From contig JADFZT010000044.1 in NCBI GenBank assembly GCA_015232395.1, forward strand, positions 1-39,561: a stretch of 39,561 nt of DNA, read 5' to 3'. Made by a program: the position numbers and the translations under genes. Origin of the DNA: Magnetococcales bacterium (GTDB lineage: Bacteria > Pseudomonadota > Magnetococcia > Magnetococcales > JADFZT01). The notes under the pieces were generated by a model that worked only from the letters and a program-made list of their open reading frames with translations, was not told the origin of the DNA and did not search any database. Positions within the stretch are counted from its first letter, which is position 1. Each line of letters begins with the position of its first letter. Shown here in pieces: positions 1-8,676 of this stretch.

Positions 1-1193
1 CTGAGCCCCACATCATGTCTTTGATGGGTTATGCCAAGGTGTTTCATCAAGCCGGCATCTCCTTCACCATCAGCTCCATCGCCATGGGAATCTACGCCAA
101 CAATCCCATCGTTGTGGCTCCTGGCATGGGTATCAACGCTTTTTTCACTTATTCCATCGTCCTGGGTATGGGGGTGCCTTGGGCTACTGCTTTGGGGGCA
201 GTCTTCTGGTCTGGAGTAATCTTTCTGCTTCTCTCCCTGTTCAATATCCGCACCTGGATCGTCGAGGCCATTCCCAACCAGATTCGCTGTGCAGTCGCCG
301 CTGGTATCGGTCTTTTCATCACTCTGATCGGTTTTACCAATGCCGGTTTTATTATCTCGAATCCAGCCACCATCATTGGCCGAGGCCCCCTGGATCCAAC
401 CACCCTCACCTTTCTGGCAGGTCTGGCTGTAACGGTGATTTTGGTGGCGAAGCAGGTGCGGGGAGCGCTCATCGGCGGGATTCTTTTTACCACCCTGGCA
501 GCGATACCTTTGGGGCGGTGGTGGGGAAGTGAGAGTTTGGTGCAGTGGCAAGGCCTTTTGGCATCCCCTAATTTTGATCTTATTTTCCAGTTGGATCTGG
601 TGGGCTCCCTCTCTCTTGCCCTTTGGCCGGTCATTTTTGTCTTTCTGTTTACCGATATGTTTGATTCCCTCTCCACCTTTGTCGGGGTGGCTGAAGTGGG
701 GGGACTTAAGGATGAGGAGGGTCATCCCCGCAATATGCGTGAATCCTTGATTGTGGATGGCTTTTCCACCGCTATTTCCGGGCTCCTCGGCACCAGCTCC
801 GGCACCAGCTATATCGAATCGGCTGCGGGTATTCGGGAGGGGGGGCGCACGGGTTTGACAGCGGTGGTGGCAGGGTTGGCTTTTTTGCCGTTTCTGTTTT
901 TATCCCCCCTCCTTTCCATGGTGCCAGCCATTGCCACGGCTCCGGCATTGGTGATGGTGGGGCTCTTCATGATTCGTCCCATCCGCTTGATCCATTGGGA
1001 AAATCACGATGATGCCATCCCTGCTTTTTTGGCCATTTTTCTCATACCCACCACCTACTCCATCACCCAGGGAATCATCTGGGGGTTTTTAAGCTGGACC
1101 TTGCTGAAATGGGTGGTGGGAAAGTGGAACGAGGTGCCGGTAGCGCTGCTGGTGATTGATCTCTTTGCGATTGGGGCGCTGATATTGGGTTGA
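1..1193 (+). CDS. NCS2-family purine (adenine/guanine/hypoxanthine) permease, 5' truncated by window edge
   Basis: This inner-membrane proton-coupled nucleobase importer belongs to the AzgA/PbuG/AdeP-like branch of NCS2. The reading frame is open to the left edge, so the N terminus (about one helix) is missing and the ATG at 15 is probably internal. Family hallmarks are visible: APGMGINAFFTY near residue 35 of the visible part, and GTSYIESAAGIREGGRTGLT near residue 260. Many hydrophobic segments follow one another to the C terminus. It converges on the MTA-salvage genes, whose MtnP releases adenine. A role in adenine uptake or recapture is therefore attractive, but the exact purine cannot be read from the sequence. 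Confidence 0.9.
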   Translation, partial: EPHIMSLMGYAKVFHQAGISFTISSIAMGIYANNPIVVAPGMGINAFFTYSIVLGMGVPWATALGAVFWSGVIFLLLSLFNIRTWIVEAIPNQIRCAVAAGIGLFITLIGFTNAGFIISNPATIIGRGPLDPTTLTFLAGLAVTVILVAKQVRGALIGGILFTTLAAIPLGRWWGSESLVQWQGLLASPNFDLIFQLDLVGSLSLALWPVIFVFLFTDMFDSLSTFVGVAEVGGLKDEEGHPRNMRESLIVDGFSTAISGLLGTSSGTSYIESAAGIREGGRTGLTAVVAGLAFLPFLFLSPLLSMVPAIATAPALVMVGLFMIRPIRLIHWENHDDAIPAFLAIFLIPTTYSITQGIIWGFLSWTLLKWVVGKWNEVPVALLVIDLFAIGALILG

Positions 1194-1381
1194 GGAGTTG
1201 GAAGTTGGAGGATGGTTTGACGATCTGTTTGGAAAGGGTCGGTTTATCTCTTTACTCTTCCCTTTCCCCTCTCCACTCCTGTGCGATGAATTCGGCTTCC
1301 AACCCAGATCCTAAACCATTCATCTAAAGACGGGGTTTGAACGAATTTTTCCCCTCGATTTTGATTTGTTCTGCTTTCCCC

Positions 1382-1430
1382 CCCGGCTCTCATACCCATT
1401 TTTTGAAATAAAACGGGTATGAGAGCCGGG
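1382..1430. terminator. Perfect 16-bp inverted repeat between convergent genes, probable bidirectional terminator
   Basis: Arms 1382-1397 and 1415-1430 are perfectly complementary (CCCGGCTCTCATACCC and its complement). They are separated by 17 AT-rich bases that can pair further (TTTT with AAAA). The hairpin lies 8 bp past the mtnA stop and about 190 bp past the permease stop, where a shared terminator is expected. No clear T-run follows either arm, so it is not a textbook intrinsic terminator. The rest of 1194-1381 shows nothing recognisable. Confidence 0.6.
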
Positions 1431-1437
1431 TTATCGA

Positions 1438-2487
1438 TCAAACCTCGAAGAGTGCTGCGACCCGAGCGGTGTTGGGCTCCCGCACCACCCCTTTTTCCGT
1501 GGCAAAATAGTTGATCAGCTCCTTGGGGGTGACATCAAAAGCGGGATTGCGCACCCCGACGCCATCCGCTGCCACCCGCTTGCCACCACAATGGGTGACC
1601 TCTTCTTCAGGGCGCTCCTCAATGGGAATGTGGGAGCCATCCGGGGCCTTGCGGTCGATGGTGGAGAGGGGAGCGGCCACCATGAAGGGAATCTGATGAC
1701 GCCGGGCCAAAACTGCATGGCTATAGGTGCCGATTTTATTGGCGGCGTCACCATTGGCAGCCACCCGATCCGAGCCCACCACCACCACATCGATCAACCC
1801 CTTGCTCATGAGGTGACCGGCCATATTATCGGTAATCAGGGTGGTGTCGATGTTGTCTTTCAAAAGCTCCCAGGAGGTCAGGCGGGCCCCTTGCAGGAAG
1901 GGACGGGTTTCGCAAGCGATGACTTTCACATCCCGGCCCGCATCCACCGCTCCCCGAATCACACCGAGAGCCGTACCATAGACGCCACCGGTGGCCAGTG
2001 CTCCGGCATTGCAGTGGGTCATGATGGTGAGGGGGCCTGACTTTTCCGGAAGCACCGAGGCGCCATTTTTGCCCATATCCCGACACGCCTGGTGATCCTC
2101 CTTGAGAATCAACTGCGCCTCTTCCAGAAGACGTGCAGGCACTTGATCGGCAGGGGTGGAAGTGAGCAGGGGCGCCATGCGTTCCAGGGACCAGCGCAGA
2201 TTGACCGCTGTGGGTCGGCTCTCTTCCAGGGCTTTCATGCCGGGGGCCATCGCTTCGGGCCAGGAAGCCGGTGTGCCGTTGGCGGCAATTCGGAAAGCTT
2301 CTACTGCTACCCCGAAGGCTGTAGCACAGCCGATGGCAGGAGCCCCACGAACCACCATGTCCCGGATGCCCTGGGCTGTTTCGACGGCGCTGCTGTAGTC
2401 AATATAGGCTTCGGTGTGGGGCAAAATGCGTTGATCGAGCATGCGCAGTTTGTCATTTTTCCAGACGGCAACTTCAAAAAAACTCAT
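1438..2487 (-). CDS. mtnA: S-methyl-5-thioribose-1-phosphate isomerase
   Basis: MtnA converts methylthioribose-1-phosphate to methylthioribulose-1-phosphate in the cytosolic methionine salvage pathway. It belongs to the eIF2B-alpha-like aldose-ketose isomerase family. The protein is 349 residues, the normal length. Visible motifs are VRGAPAIG (about 46-53), MTHCNAGALATGG with the catalytic Cys159, and VGSDRVAANGDAANKIGTY with the catalytic Asp240. I chose the ATG at 2487 because AGGAG lies 7 bases upstream; an upstream in-frame start at 2505 has no such site. It is the last gene of a minus-strand group mtnP-apt-mtnA, 69 bp after apt. No genes for later salvage steps (mtnB, C, D) are in the window. 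Confidence 0.95.
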   Translation of the reverse strand: MSFFEVAVWKNDKLRMLDQRILPHTEAYIDYSSAVETAQGIRDMVVRGAPAIGCATAFGVAVEAFRIAANGTPASWPEAMAPGMKALEESRPTAVNLRWSLERMAPLLTSTPADQVPARLLEEAQLILKEDHQACRDMGKNGASVLPEKSGPLTIMTHCNAGALATGGVYGTALGVIRGAVDAGRDVKVIACETRPFLQGARLTSWELLKDNIDTTLITDNMAGHLMSKGLIDVVVVGSDRVAANGDAANKIGTYSHAVLARRHQIPFMVAAPLSTIDRKAPDGSHIPIEERPEEEVTHCGGKRVAADGVGVRNPAFDVTPKELINYFATEKGVVREPNTARVAALFEV

Positions 2488-2556
2488 GGTGGCTCCTGAT
2501 TTCAACGGGATGGCCAGGTGGCCTCAAGGGAACGGTTGACGGATTGGTCAAGGGGT

Positions 2557-3093
2557 TCAATCCCCTTCGAACTCCACCAGGGTGAACATCTTATAGCCCG
2601 CCTCACCCAGCTTTTTTTCTCCCCCAACGTCGGGCAGGTTGACCATAAAGGCGATCTCCGCCACCGTGCCACCCAGATTTTCGATCAGGATGGCCGCAGC
2701 CGTAGCCGTGCCGCCGGTAGCGATCAGATCATCCACCAGCAATACCCTATCCCCCGGTTTGATGGCATCCTTGTGGACCTCAATCTTGTCGGTACCATAT
2801 TCCAGATCATACTCTTGTTGGACCACCTCTCCAGGTAGCTTGCCCGCCTTGCGGATGGGAATAAAACCCAGGCCCAGGGTGTAGGCCAACGCCCCGCCAA
2901 TGATAAACCCACGAGCCTCAATGCCTGCGACCACATCAATGGGGGTCTCCCCGGTCATATAGCGGTGTGTCAGGCTGTCGATCATCTTGCGAAAGCCGAC
3001 AGGATCCTTGATGAGAGTGGTGATGTCCCGAAACATGATCCCTTTTTTGGGATAGTCCGGGATGGTGCGGATGAGTTCCTTGATGGACGGCAT
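2557..3093 (-). CDS. apt: Adenine phosphoribosyltransferase
   Basis: Apt makes AMP from adenine and PRPP in the cytosol. At 178 residues it has standard length. The PRPP-binding loop VLLVDDLIATGGT is at 117-129 (acidic pair Asp121-Asp122). The type I PRTase hood/flexible segment RKAGKLPG is at 81-88, and the N-terminal PDYPKKGIMFRDIT is typical of Apt. AGGAG lies 7 bases before the ATG at 3093. Its position between mtnP and mtnA fits recycling of the adenine released by MtnP; the NCS2 permease next door may supply the same substrate from outside. Confidence 0.96.
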   Translation of the reverse strand: MPSIKELIRTIPDYPKKGIMFRDITTLIKDPVGFRKMIDSLTHRYMTGETPIDVVAGIEARGFIIGGALAYTLGLGFIPIRKAGKLPGEVVQQEYDLEYGTDKIEVHKDAIKPGDRVLLVDDLIATGGTATAAAILIENLGGTVAEIAFMVNLPDVGGEKKLGEAGYKMFTLVEFEGD

Positions 3094-3230
3094 ATCGCTC
3101 TCCTGAAAACAGCGCGGGTTCGGTTTTTGGGGTGATGCATCTTCCAGCTTAAGTTGGCCAGTTTAGATTTTTGATCCAGCTCCAACCAGAGGGGGCATGA
3201 TCAACGATTCACAATCCAGCCAGATCATCA

Positions 3231-3278
3231 CTGGCAAAGATCATCGCTGGCAAAGATCATCCCTGGCAAAGATCATCA
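3231..3278. repeat. Three perfect-core 16-bp tandem repeats at the 3' end of mtnP
   Basis: The unit CTGGCAAAGATCATC plus one variable base occurs at 3231-3246, 3247-3262 and 3263-3278. A degenerate fourth copy (AGATCATCA) lies just before. The third copy overlaps the last codons of mtnP and the second supplies its stop codon. A 16-bp unit shifts frame when copies change, but stops inside the array limit the effect to one or two terminal residues. Confidence 0.9.
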
Positions 3279-4021
3279 TAGGTCTGAATACGGGGGATGG
3301 CATTCAAAAAGAGCTGAATGACGCTATCGGCATTTTTTTGCATGGTGGCCTTGATCATCTCCCAGGTCACCGGCTCTTCCTCCTCAAGCCAGCAATCATA
3401 GTCGGTGGACATGGCGGCGGAGGCGTAGTGGATTTTTTTCTCCCGGGCCAGGGTCACTTCCGGAACGGTGCTCATGTTGATGATGTCGGCGTTCCAGCTG
3501 CGGAACATGTGGCTTTCGGCCCGGGTGGAAAAGCGGGGGCCTTCGATGGTGATGACGGTTTTGTCGTGGTGGTGGGGGATACCCAGTTCTGTAGCGACCT
3601 CCCCATAGAGTTTGCGCAGGTTGGGGCAGAAGGGGTCGGCCATAGGCGTATGCACCACTACATCCTGGTCAAAAAAGGTGGTCTCCCGCTTGCGGGTAAA
3701 ATCGATAAACTGAGATGGAAAGACCAAGTGGCCGGGGGCGATCTCCTGGCGCAGGGAGCCGACGGCGGTGGCTGCCAGAATATGGGTGCAGCCGTAGGCC
3801 TCCAGGGCGTGGATGTTAGCCCGAAAGTTGACCTTGGAAGGGGATATGGAATGGTTGTGGCCGTGTCGGGCCAAAATCGCCACCTCTACCCCGCCGATAC
3901 GACCACAGGTCAGAGGTGAAGAGGGCTTGCCGTAGGGCGTATCTACGGCTTCTTCCGTTGGATTTTGCAGAATGTCCGGGTTGTCGAGGCCTGAGCCGCC
4001 AATGATTCCCACCTTGATCAT
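3257..4021 (-). CDS. mtnP: S-methyl-5'-thioadenosine phosphorylase
   Basis: MtnP cleaves methylthioadenosine (a by-product of polyamine and quorum-signal synthesis) with phosphate, giving adenine and methylthioribose-1-phosphate. It is a trimeric PNP-family enzyme of 254 residues, the usual length. Visible motifs are IIGGSGL (phosphate loop, Ser10), ARHGHNH (51-57), IEGPRFSTRAE (159-169), NMSTVPE (182-188) and STDYDCW (205-211). The last is the MTAP signature with the two Asp residues that prefer adenine-type bases. I chose the ATG at 4021, with AGGTG 8 bases upstream, over an upstream start at 4039 with no such site. A TTGACC element (4071-4076, minus strand) may be part of a promoter, but no convincing -10 is at ideal spacing. 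The gene leads the mtnP-apt-mtnA group. Confidence 0.94.
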   Translation of the reverse strand: MIKVGIIGGSGLDNPDILQNPTEEAVDTPYGKPSSPLTCGRIGGVEVAILARHGHNHSISPSKVNFRANIHALEAYGCTHILAATAVGSLRQEIAPGHLVFPSQFIDFTRKRETTFFDQDVVVHTPMADPFCPNLRKLYGEVATELGIPHHHDKTVITIEGPRFSTRAESHMFRSWNADIINMSTVPEVTLAREKKIHYASAAMSTDYDCWLEEEEPVTWEMIKATMQKNADSVIQLFLNAIPRIQTYDDLCQG

Positions 4022-4351
4022 TGTTTCACCTTTATCCATATTGGTCAGTAGATTATGTACGGGATCTGTCGGTCAAAGAAAAGCTCCATCCAAGATGAAA
4101 AACCACAAAAAATCAAGGGATCACACACATTTTGTCCCGTGTTTATCCTGTCGTGGCGAAAGTGGCCTGATGCGTCACCCAAAAATGGCCTTTCATTCGG
4201 TCGCCATCATGGAACCCAATATCCTGGATTGTTTCAGAATAGAGGAACACCTGAGTTTTCCCTCATCGGCCAGATGATGCGTGGGGGACTCGTTTGGGAT
4301 GGACCGGTGGATGGCACCTGAAGCGTGTAAATGGATCAATGAGTAGGAGAG
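4022..4351. other. Divergent intergenic region, no gene seen
   Basis: This region lies between the divergent mtnP and CopD-like genes. Short reading frames here have no ribosome-binding site or recognisable sequence. It should hold both promoters, but only a weak TTGACC element towards mtnP is visible. It contains one copy of a 17-bp direct repeat (4105-4121). Confidence 0.5.
4105..4121 (+). repeat. 17-bp direct repeat, left copy
   Basis: ACAAAAAATCAAGGGAT is present here and again, identical, at 4841-4857. The two copies bracket the CopD-like gene. Confidence 0.75.
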
Positions 4352-4840
4352 ATGGAACCCATGGATGAGTTGACCATTGCCAGAGGGATTCACCTGATCG
4401 GCGTTGTGTTGTGGATTGGTGGGGTGGCTATGGTCACCACGGTACTGCTGCCGGTGGTCTCCCGGTTTAAATCTCCCCAGGAGCGGGTGCCTTTTTTCGA
4501 GCAGGTGGAAAAACGGTTCGCCTGGCAGGCCCGTTTGACCACCCTGATCACGGGGCTTTCCGGTTTTTACATGATGTTTCGGATGGAGCTTTGGAGCTTG
4601 TTGGGTGAGACTGGCTATTGGTGGATGACCGCCATGATAGCCATCTGGTTTGTTTTTACCTTGATGCTTTTTGTCCTGGAGCCGCTGTTTCTCCACGACT
4701 GGTTTTTGGAACAGGCGGCCAAAAATCCAGAAAAAACTTTTCGCCGGATTCAGACCATGCACTGGGTTTTGCTGACCTTGAGCCTGCTCACCGTGCTGGG
4801 GGCCGCTGCTGGCAGTCATGGTGGTTTGCTGTTTCAATAA
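4352..4840 (+). CDS. Four-helix CopD-like integral membrane protein
   Basis: This 162-residue protein has four predicted membrane helices (about 9-31, 61-80, 90-115 and 133-155). The N-terminal helix contains H-L-I-G-V-V-L-W-I-G-G with His14, resembling the His...WIGG pattern of CopD-domain and HemJ-like membrane proteins. These bind copper or heme in some members; binding here is inference. A TAGGAG site lies just upstream; either Met1 (4352) or Met4 (4361) could be the start. It stands alone between divergent mtnP and a convergent kinase gene and is framed by an exact 17-bp direct repeat, so it may be a small cassette gained separately. A true substrate cannot be assigned. Confidence 0.75.
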   Translation: MEPMDELTIARGIHLIGVVLWIGGVAMVTTVLLPVVSRFKSPQERVPFFEQVEKRFAWQARLTTLITGLSGFYMMFRMELWSLLGETGYWWMTAMIAIWFVFTLMLFVLEPLFLHDWFLEQAAKNPEKTFRRIQTMHWVLLTLSLLTVLGAAAGSHGGLLFQ

Positions 4841-4857
4841 ACAAAAAATCAAGGGAT
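4841..4857 (+). repeat. 17-bp direct repeat, right copy
   Basis: Exact second copy of the element at 4105-4121, starting immediately after the stop codon of the CopD-like gene. The rest of 4858-4909, between convergent genes, shows no obvious terminator hairpin. Confidence 0.75.
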
Positions 4858-4909
4858 GAGGGTGCTACCGATTCAGGAAAGCATCTCCAGCTTTCAAACA
4901 GAACCACTA

Positions 4910-6985
4910 TCATCCGTGCAAAAATTGTTCAAGCACATTGAGTAGGCGTTTTTTCTTGATCGGTTTTGTCAGATGCAGATCACAGCCTGCGGCTTTGATC
5001 TGCTCTGACTCTTCGGCCAATGCGTGGGCGGTCAAGGCGATGATCGGGGTGGGGTCAGCTTGGTGGGTGGACTCCCAGGCGCGGATTTGGCGGGTGGCCT
5101 CATAGCCGTCGATGACCGGCATCTGAATATCCATCAATACCAGATCGAAACGTTCGCTTTTAAATGAAGCAACAGCTTCAGCGCCATTTTCAGCCATGAC
5201 CAATTGATACGGGCTTTTTTGCAAAAAGGCCTGGACCAAAAGTCGGTTATCCTCAGAATCATCCACCAACAGGATGGTCGCTTTGGGCAAGGGGGAGGTA
5301 TGCCCATCCACACCCCCGGAAGCAACCGGAGATGGGGAGGAGGGGAAGGGGGCAGGCTTAAAAATGGGTGCGGAACCGTTGGCGCTCAGGGTGGCATTTT
5401 CACCCTTTGGAATGGCATCCTCTGATACCCGAGGCAGGGTCAGCATCACCGTAAAACAGCTGCCTTGCCCAGGCTCGCTTTCCAGACTGATCTCCCCCCC
5501 CATCAATTTGACCAGACGTCGACAGATGGTGAGACCCAGGCCGCTGCCACCGTGATTGCGGGTGGTGGAAGGATCAGCCTGGGTGAAAGAGTCAAAAATT
5601 TCAGTCTGCTTTTCCTTGGGAATGCCCGGTCCGGTATCGACCACTGTAAAAAGCAGCTGATCCCCCACACCACAGGCCACCCCAATGGAAACCTCTCCGG
5701 TTGAGGTAAATTTGACTGCATTGCCAACGAGATTCAGCAGCACCTGACGCAATCGGGTTGGATCCCCCTGCACCCAGGAGGGAACGCCTTCATCCAACTG
5801 GTGGCTCAATGTGATCTTCTTTTCCAGAGCCGAAAAGGTGAACAGTTCGATCACCTCCTGAATCGACTGCACCAGATCAAATGGCGTCATTTCCAGAGTC
5901 AACTGATTGGCTTCGATCCGGGAAAGATCGAGAATATCGTTAATCAGGGTTAAAAGCGCCTCACCGGAACGGCTAAGGGTATCCACATACCAGCCATGAC
6001 TCTCCGAAAGGTGAACCTCCTTCAACAATTCCGTCATGCCCAAAATGGCATTCAAGGGGGTCCGAATTTCATGGGACATGGTGGCCAAAAAAGTGCTTTT
6101 GGATTGATTGGCTCTCTCAGCAGCTTCCTTGGCTTCACGCAGTTGATCTTCCATCCTTTTGCGGTCGGTAATATCCCGGATCACAGCAGAAAAACGCCGA
6201 CGGCCATCGGCCACCCCGGAAGAGAGGGAGACCTCCAGGGGAAACTCCACCCCTCCCTTTCGCAATCCACTCAACTCCACCACTTTTCCTGAAAGCCCCA
6301 GATGTCCGGTGGCGATCACCTGTTTGATACCATTCAGGTGGGCCTCACGGTATCGCTCGGGCACCAACAGGGTCAAAGGCTGGCCTAAAATCTCATTTTC
6401 CAGATAGCGAAAAGTCCGCTCTGCCCCTTGATTCCAAAAGGTGACATTCCCCTTCTCATCGGCGGAAATAATGGCATCACTGGCCTGGTTCAGCTCCACA
6501 GTCCGCTCACGAAGCTGCAACTCCAGGGCTTTATTGACGCTTCGAAGAGAACGATCCTTCTCCTGCAGTTCTGCCATGGCTTGACGTAGATGGCGCTCAC
6601 GGTTGATGAGCTTGATATAAAGTCGAATGCGATTGAGCAGCAGGTTGTCGTCGATGGGTTTGGTGAGATAATCCACTGCCCCCACGGCATAGCCACGACG
6701 GGCAAACTCTTCGGATTTGAAAACAGCGGTGATGAAAATAATGGGAATATCCCGGGTATTTGTCGCCATTTTCAGGTGACGGGCGGTTTCATAGCCATCA
6801 AGGCCCGGCATCTGGACATCCAGCAAAATCAGATCCACCCGGTGCTCGACGGTGAGCGCCAAGGCCTGCTCTCCCGAATCCGCCTCTAAAATGGCAAAGG
6901 AGTCCTCACGCTGGAGCAACGCCTGCAAGGTAAAGCGATTGGCTGCGCTGTCGTCAACGATCAGAATATGAAACGCTTCTTTCAA
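4910..6985 (-). CDS. Hybrid histidine kinase, REC-PAS-HisKA-HATPase-REC
   Basis: This is a cytosolic 691-residue kinase with no membrane segment. Order: receiver (5-125; Asp56 in LILLDVQMPG, Lys in YLTKPI), coiled coil (130-165), PAS (167-285; ASDAIISADEKGNVTFWNQG), HisKA (295-360; His305 in [10 protein letters not shown]), HATPase (405-520; N box LLNLVGNAVKFT, G1 DTGPGIP, G2 GGSGLGL), then a C-terminal receiver (570-688; Asp near 618 in LVLMDIQMP). The start is TTG at 6985: its bases overlap the TGA of the CheB-CheR gene and AAGGAG lies 8 bases upstream, so translation is probably coupled. An N-terminal receiver suggests it is itself a phosphorylation target, for example of the 1392-residue kinase two genes upstream. 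It is the last gene of a five-gene operon. Confidence 0.93.
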   Translation of the reverse strand: MKEAFHILIVDDSAANRFTLQALLQREDSFAILEADSGEQALALTVEHRVDLILLDVQMPGLDGYETARHLKMATNTRDIPIIFITAVFKSEEFARRGYAVGAVDYLTKPIDDNLLLNRIRLYIKLINRERHLRQAMAELQEKDRSLRSVNKALELQLRERTVELNQASDAIISADEKGNVTFWNQGAERTFRYLENEILGQPLTLLVPERYREAHLNGIKQVIATGHLGLSGKVVELSGLRKGGVEFPLEVSLSSGVADGRRRFSAVIRDITDRKRMEDQLREAKEAAERANQSKSTFLATMSHEIRTPLNAILGMTELLKEVHLSESHGWYVDTLSRSGEALLTLINDILDLSRIEANQLTLEMTPFDLVQSIQEVIELFTFSALEKKITLSHQLDEGVPSWVQGDPTRLRQVLLNLVGNAVKFTSTGEVSIGVACGVGDQLLFTVVDTGPGIPKEKQTEIFDSFTQADPSTTRNHGGSGLGLTICRRLVKLMGGEISLESEPGQGSCFTVMLTLPRVSEDAIPKGENATLSANGSAPIFKPAPFPSSPSPVASGGVDGHTSPLPKATILLVDDSEDNRLLVQAFLQKSPYQLVMAENGAEAVASFKSERFDLVLMDIQMPVIDGYEATRQIRAWESTHQADPTPIIALTAHALAEESEQIKAAGCDLHLTKPIKKKRLLNVLEQFLHG

Positions 6986-8676
6986 ACTTCTGGCTCCTTG
7001 GTGTGTTTCCAGCGAAAAACCTTCATTTGGGGCTCTTCCGCCTCAAAAAAACGTTCCCCCTTACCGGTGGTGATCCCCTCTTTACGTCCCAGCACCAAAA
7101 AACCGCCCCGGTGCAATGAGCGGGAAAAAAGCGCCATCACCCCGGCCTGCAAGGCGTGGTTAAAATAGATAATGACGTTACTGCAAAGGATCAACTGAAA
7201 TTCATTGAACACCCCGCCGCTCACCAGGGAGTGTTGATAAAAAAGAATATTTTCCTGAAAACGGGGTGCCATGGCGAAAAAACGACCGTGATGGACCACA
7301 TAATCGTCAAAAGAGCCGGTTCCGCCACTGAGTGTATAATTGTAGCGTATTTTTTCCAAATCCTGTACGCCATATAATCCGTTTCGGGCTTGTTGCAAAA
7401 AAAGTGGGTTGATATCAGTCGCATAAATCCGGCTTTTTTCCAACAACCCGGCCTCTTCCAGCAATATGGCCAGGGAGTAGGCAGTCTCACCCGTGGCACA
7501 TCCGGCTATCCAAATACGAATATGGGGAAATGTTTCCAGATAGGGGAGTGTCTGGTTGCGGAGATAGTGAAGCTGCCTGGGGTTCCGAAAAAAGGCCGTT
7601 ACACCGATGGACAACTCCAGGAAGAGCTGCTCAAAGCTACTGGGCTGGACCAAAAGCGCCTTTTGAAAGGTATAGAACGAGCTGTGGCCGGTCTCTGCCA
7701 TCACTTTGGTGATACGCCGCTTGAGGGTACCTTTGGCATAGTGTTGAAAGGCATAGCCATAACGGGCTTCGACAGCCTCCAGCAAAAAACCCATTCGGAT
7801 CTCATCCACCGGTATCTGGGGTTGGGCCGCTGCGGCAAATAGAGCCGCAATTTCCCGCCAGGAGGCGATCAGATCGAACTGTTCAGAGATCACGGCCTGC
7901 TCCACCAAGGTGGCCGCTTGACACTCCTCACTGTTCTCCACCAGGGCCAACCCCTTCATTTTCCGAACCACCTTCAAAGCATCAACCCCATCCCGACCAT
8001 AGCCGCACAAAAGTGCAACCACCAGGTGGGGACCATACTCCCGGGCCAGGGATTCGAACAAAACACCGATAGCAGGCCTGGCATAATCCTGTTTCCGGTC
8101 TCGGGTCAGATAGACTTGATCGTGATGGACCCGCATATGGTGTCCGGGAGGGGCGATATAGATAGTCCCCGGCTTGACGGGGGTCATGTGGTGGGGCATG
8201 AGGAGGGCGTATTGCGTCTTGGTGCGCAGCAAATCATCCAGCATATTGAGGCGTTCTTCGGATATGTGCTGAACGATAAAAACCGCCACCTGGCCCAGGG
8301 GAAGTCGTTCGATGATGTTGAGAATTTTGTCCAGACTGTCGGCGGAGCCCCCCAGAGCCAACGCCTTGATTTTTTCCACCCGGGCGGGCTCCCGGACCAG
8401 ACTTTTCTGCTGGCAGACCAATCCCAGTTGATGGAAATAGTGGCAAAGCTTTGGGTGAAAAATGACGATTTTGGCCGCTTTATCCCGATTTACGAGGGCA
8501 TTGAGGGCCAGGATCGTTTCCGCCGTGACCATCGATGCATCGTAAAAGGAGACTTCGACCGGTAGAGGGGTTGGCTCTGCTAGAGCGTTGAGCAACCTGT
8601 TCTCGACCTCACCCTGCACCTCTCCCAGGACATTAATGCGCCGAACGCCGCTACTTTCATGAATGGCGACACTCAC
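6982..8676 (-). CDS. CheB-CheR fusion (methylesterase plus methyltransferase) without receiver
   Basis: This 564-residue protein joins both chemoreceptor-modifying activities. Residues 1-100 form a small STAS-like alpha/beta region with no clear family. Residues 105-280 are a CheB methylesterase domain with the triad Ser111 (LGGSADSL), His137 (IVQHIS) and Asp219 (GYGRDG). Residues 285-560 are a CheR domain with TAFFRN (340-345), the SAM loop IAGCATGETAYSLA (about 370-383), ATDIN (399-403) and LILCSNVIIYF (475-485). In the last motif Ser replaces the usual Arg of CRN. No CheA, CheW or MCP gene is nearby, so the target may be the neighbouring kinase coiled coil or receptors elsewhere. The start is GTG at 8676, overlapping the preceding stop by 4 bp; the gene also overlaps the next start by 4 bp. 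Confidence 0.93.
   Translation of the reverse strand: MSVAIHESSGVRRINVLGEVQGEVENRLLNALAEPTPLPVEVSFYDASMVTAETILALNALVNRDKAAKIVIFHPKLCHYFHQLGLVCQQKSLVREPARVEKIKALALGGSADSLDKILNIIERLPLGQVAVFIVQHISEERLNMLDDLLRTKTQYALLMPHHMTPVKPGTIYIAPPGHHMRVHHDQVYLTRDRKQDYARPAIGVLFESLAREYGPHLVVALLCGYGRDGVDALKVVRKMKGLALVENSEECQAATLVEQAVISEQFDLIASWREIAALFAAAAQPQIPVDEIRMGFLLEAVEARYGYAFQHYAKGTLKRRITKVMAETGHSSFYTFQKALLVQPSSFEQLFLELSIGVTAFFRNPRQLHYLRNQTLPYLETFPHIRIWIAGCATGETAYSLAILLEEAGLLEKSRIYATDINPLFLQQARNGLYGVQDLEKIRYNYTLSGGTGSFDDYVVHHGRFFAMAPRFQENILFYQHSLVSGGVFNEFQLILCSNVIIYFNHALQAGVMALFSRSLHRGGFLVLGRKEGITTGKGERFFEAEEPQMKVFRWKHTKEPEV

Noticed and set aside
4193-4852. 219-codon minus-strand frame opposite the CopD-like gene
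   Set aside because: The plus-strand frame shows four clean membrane helices; this one is Gln/His/Pro-rich with no motif.
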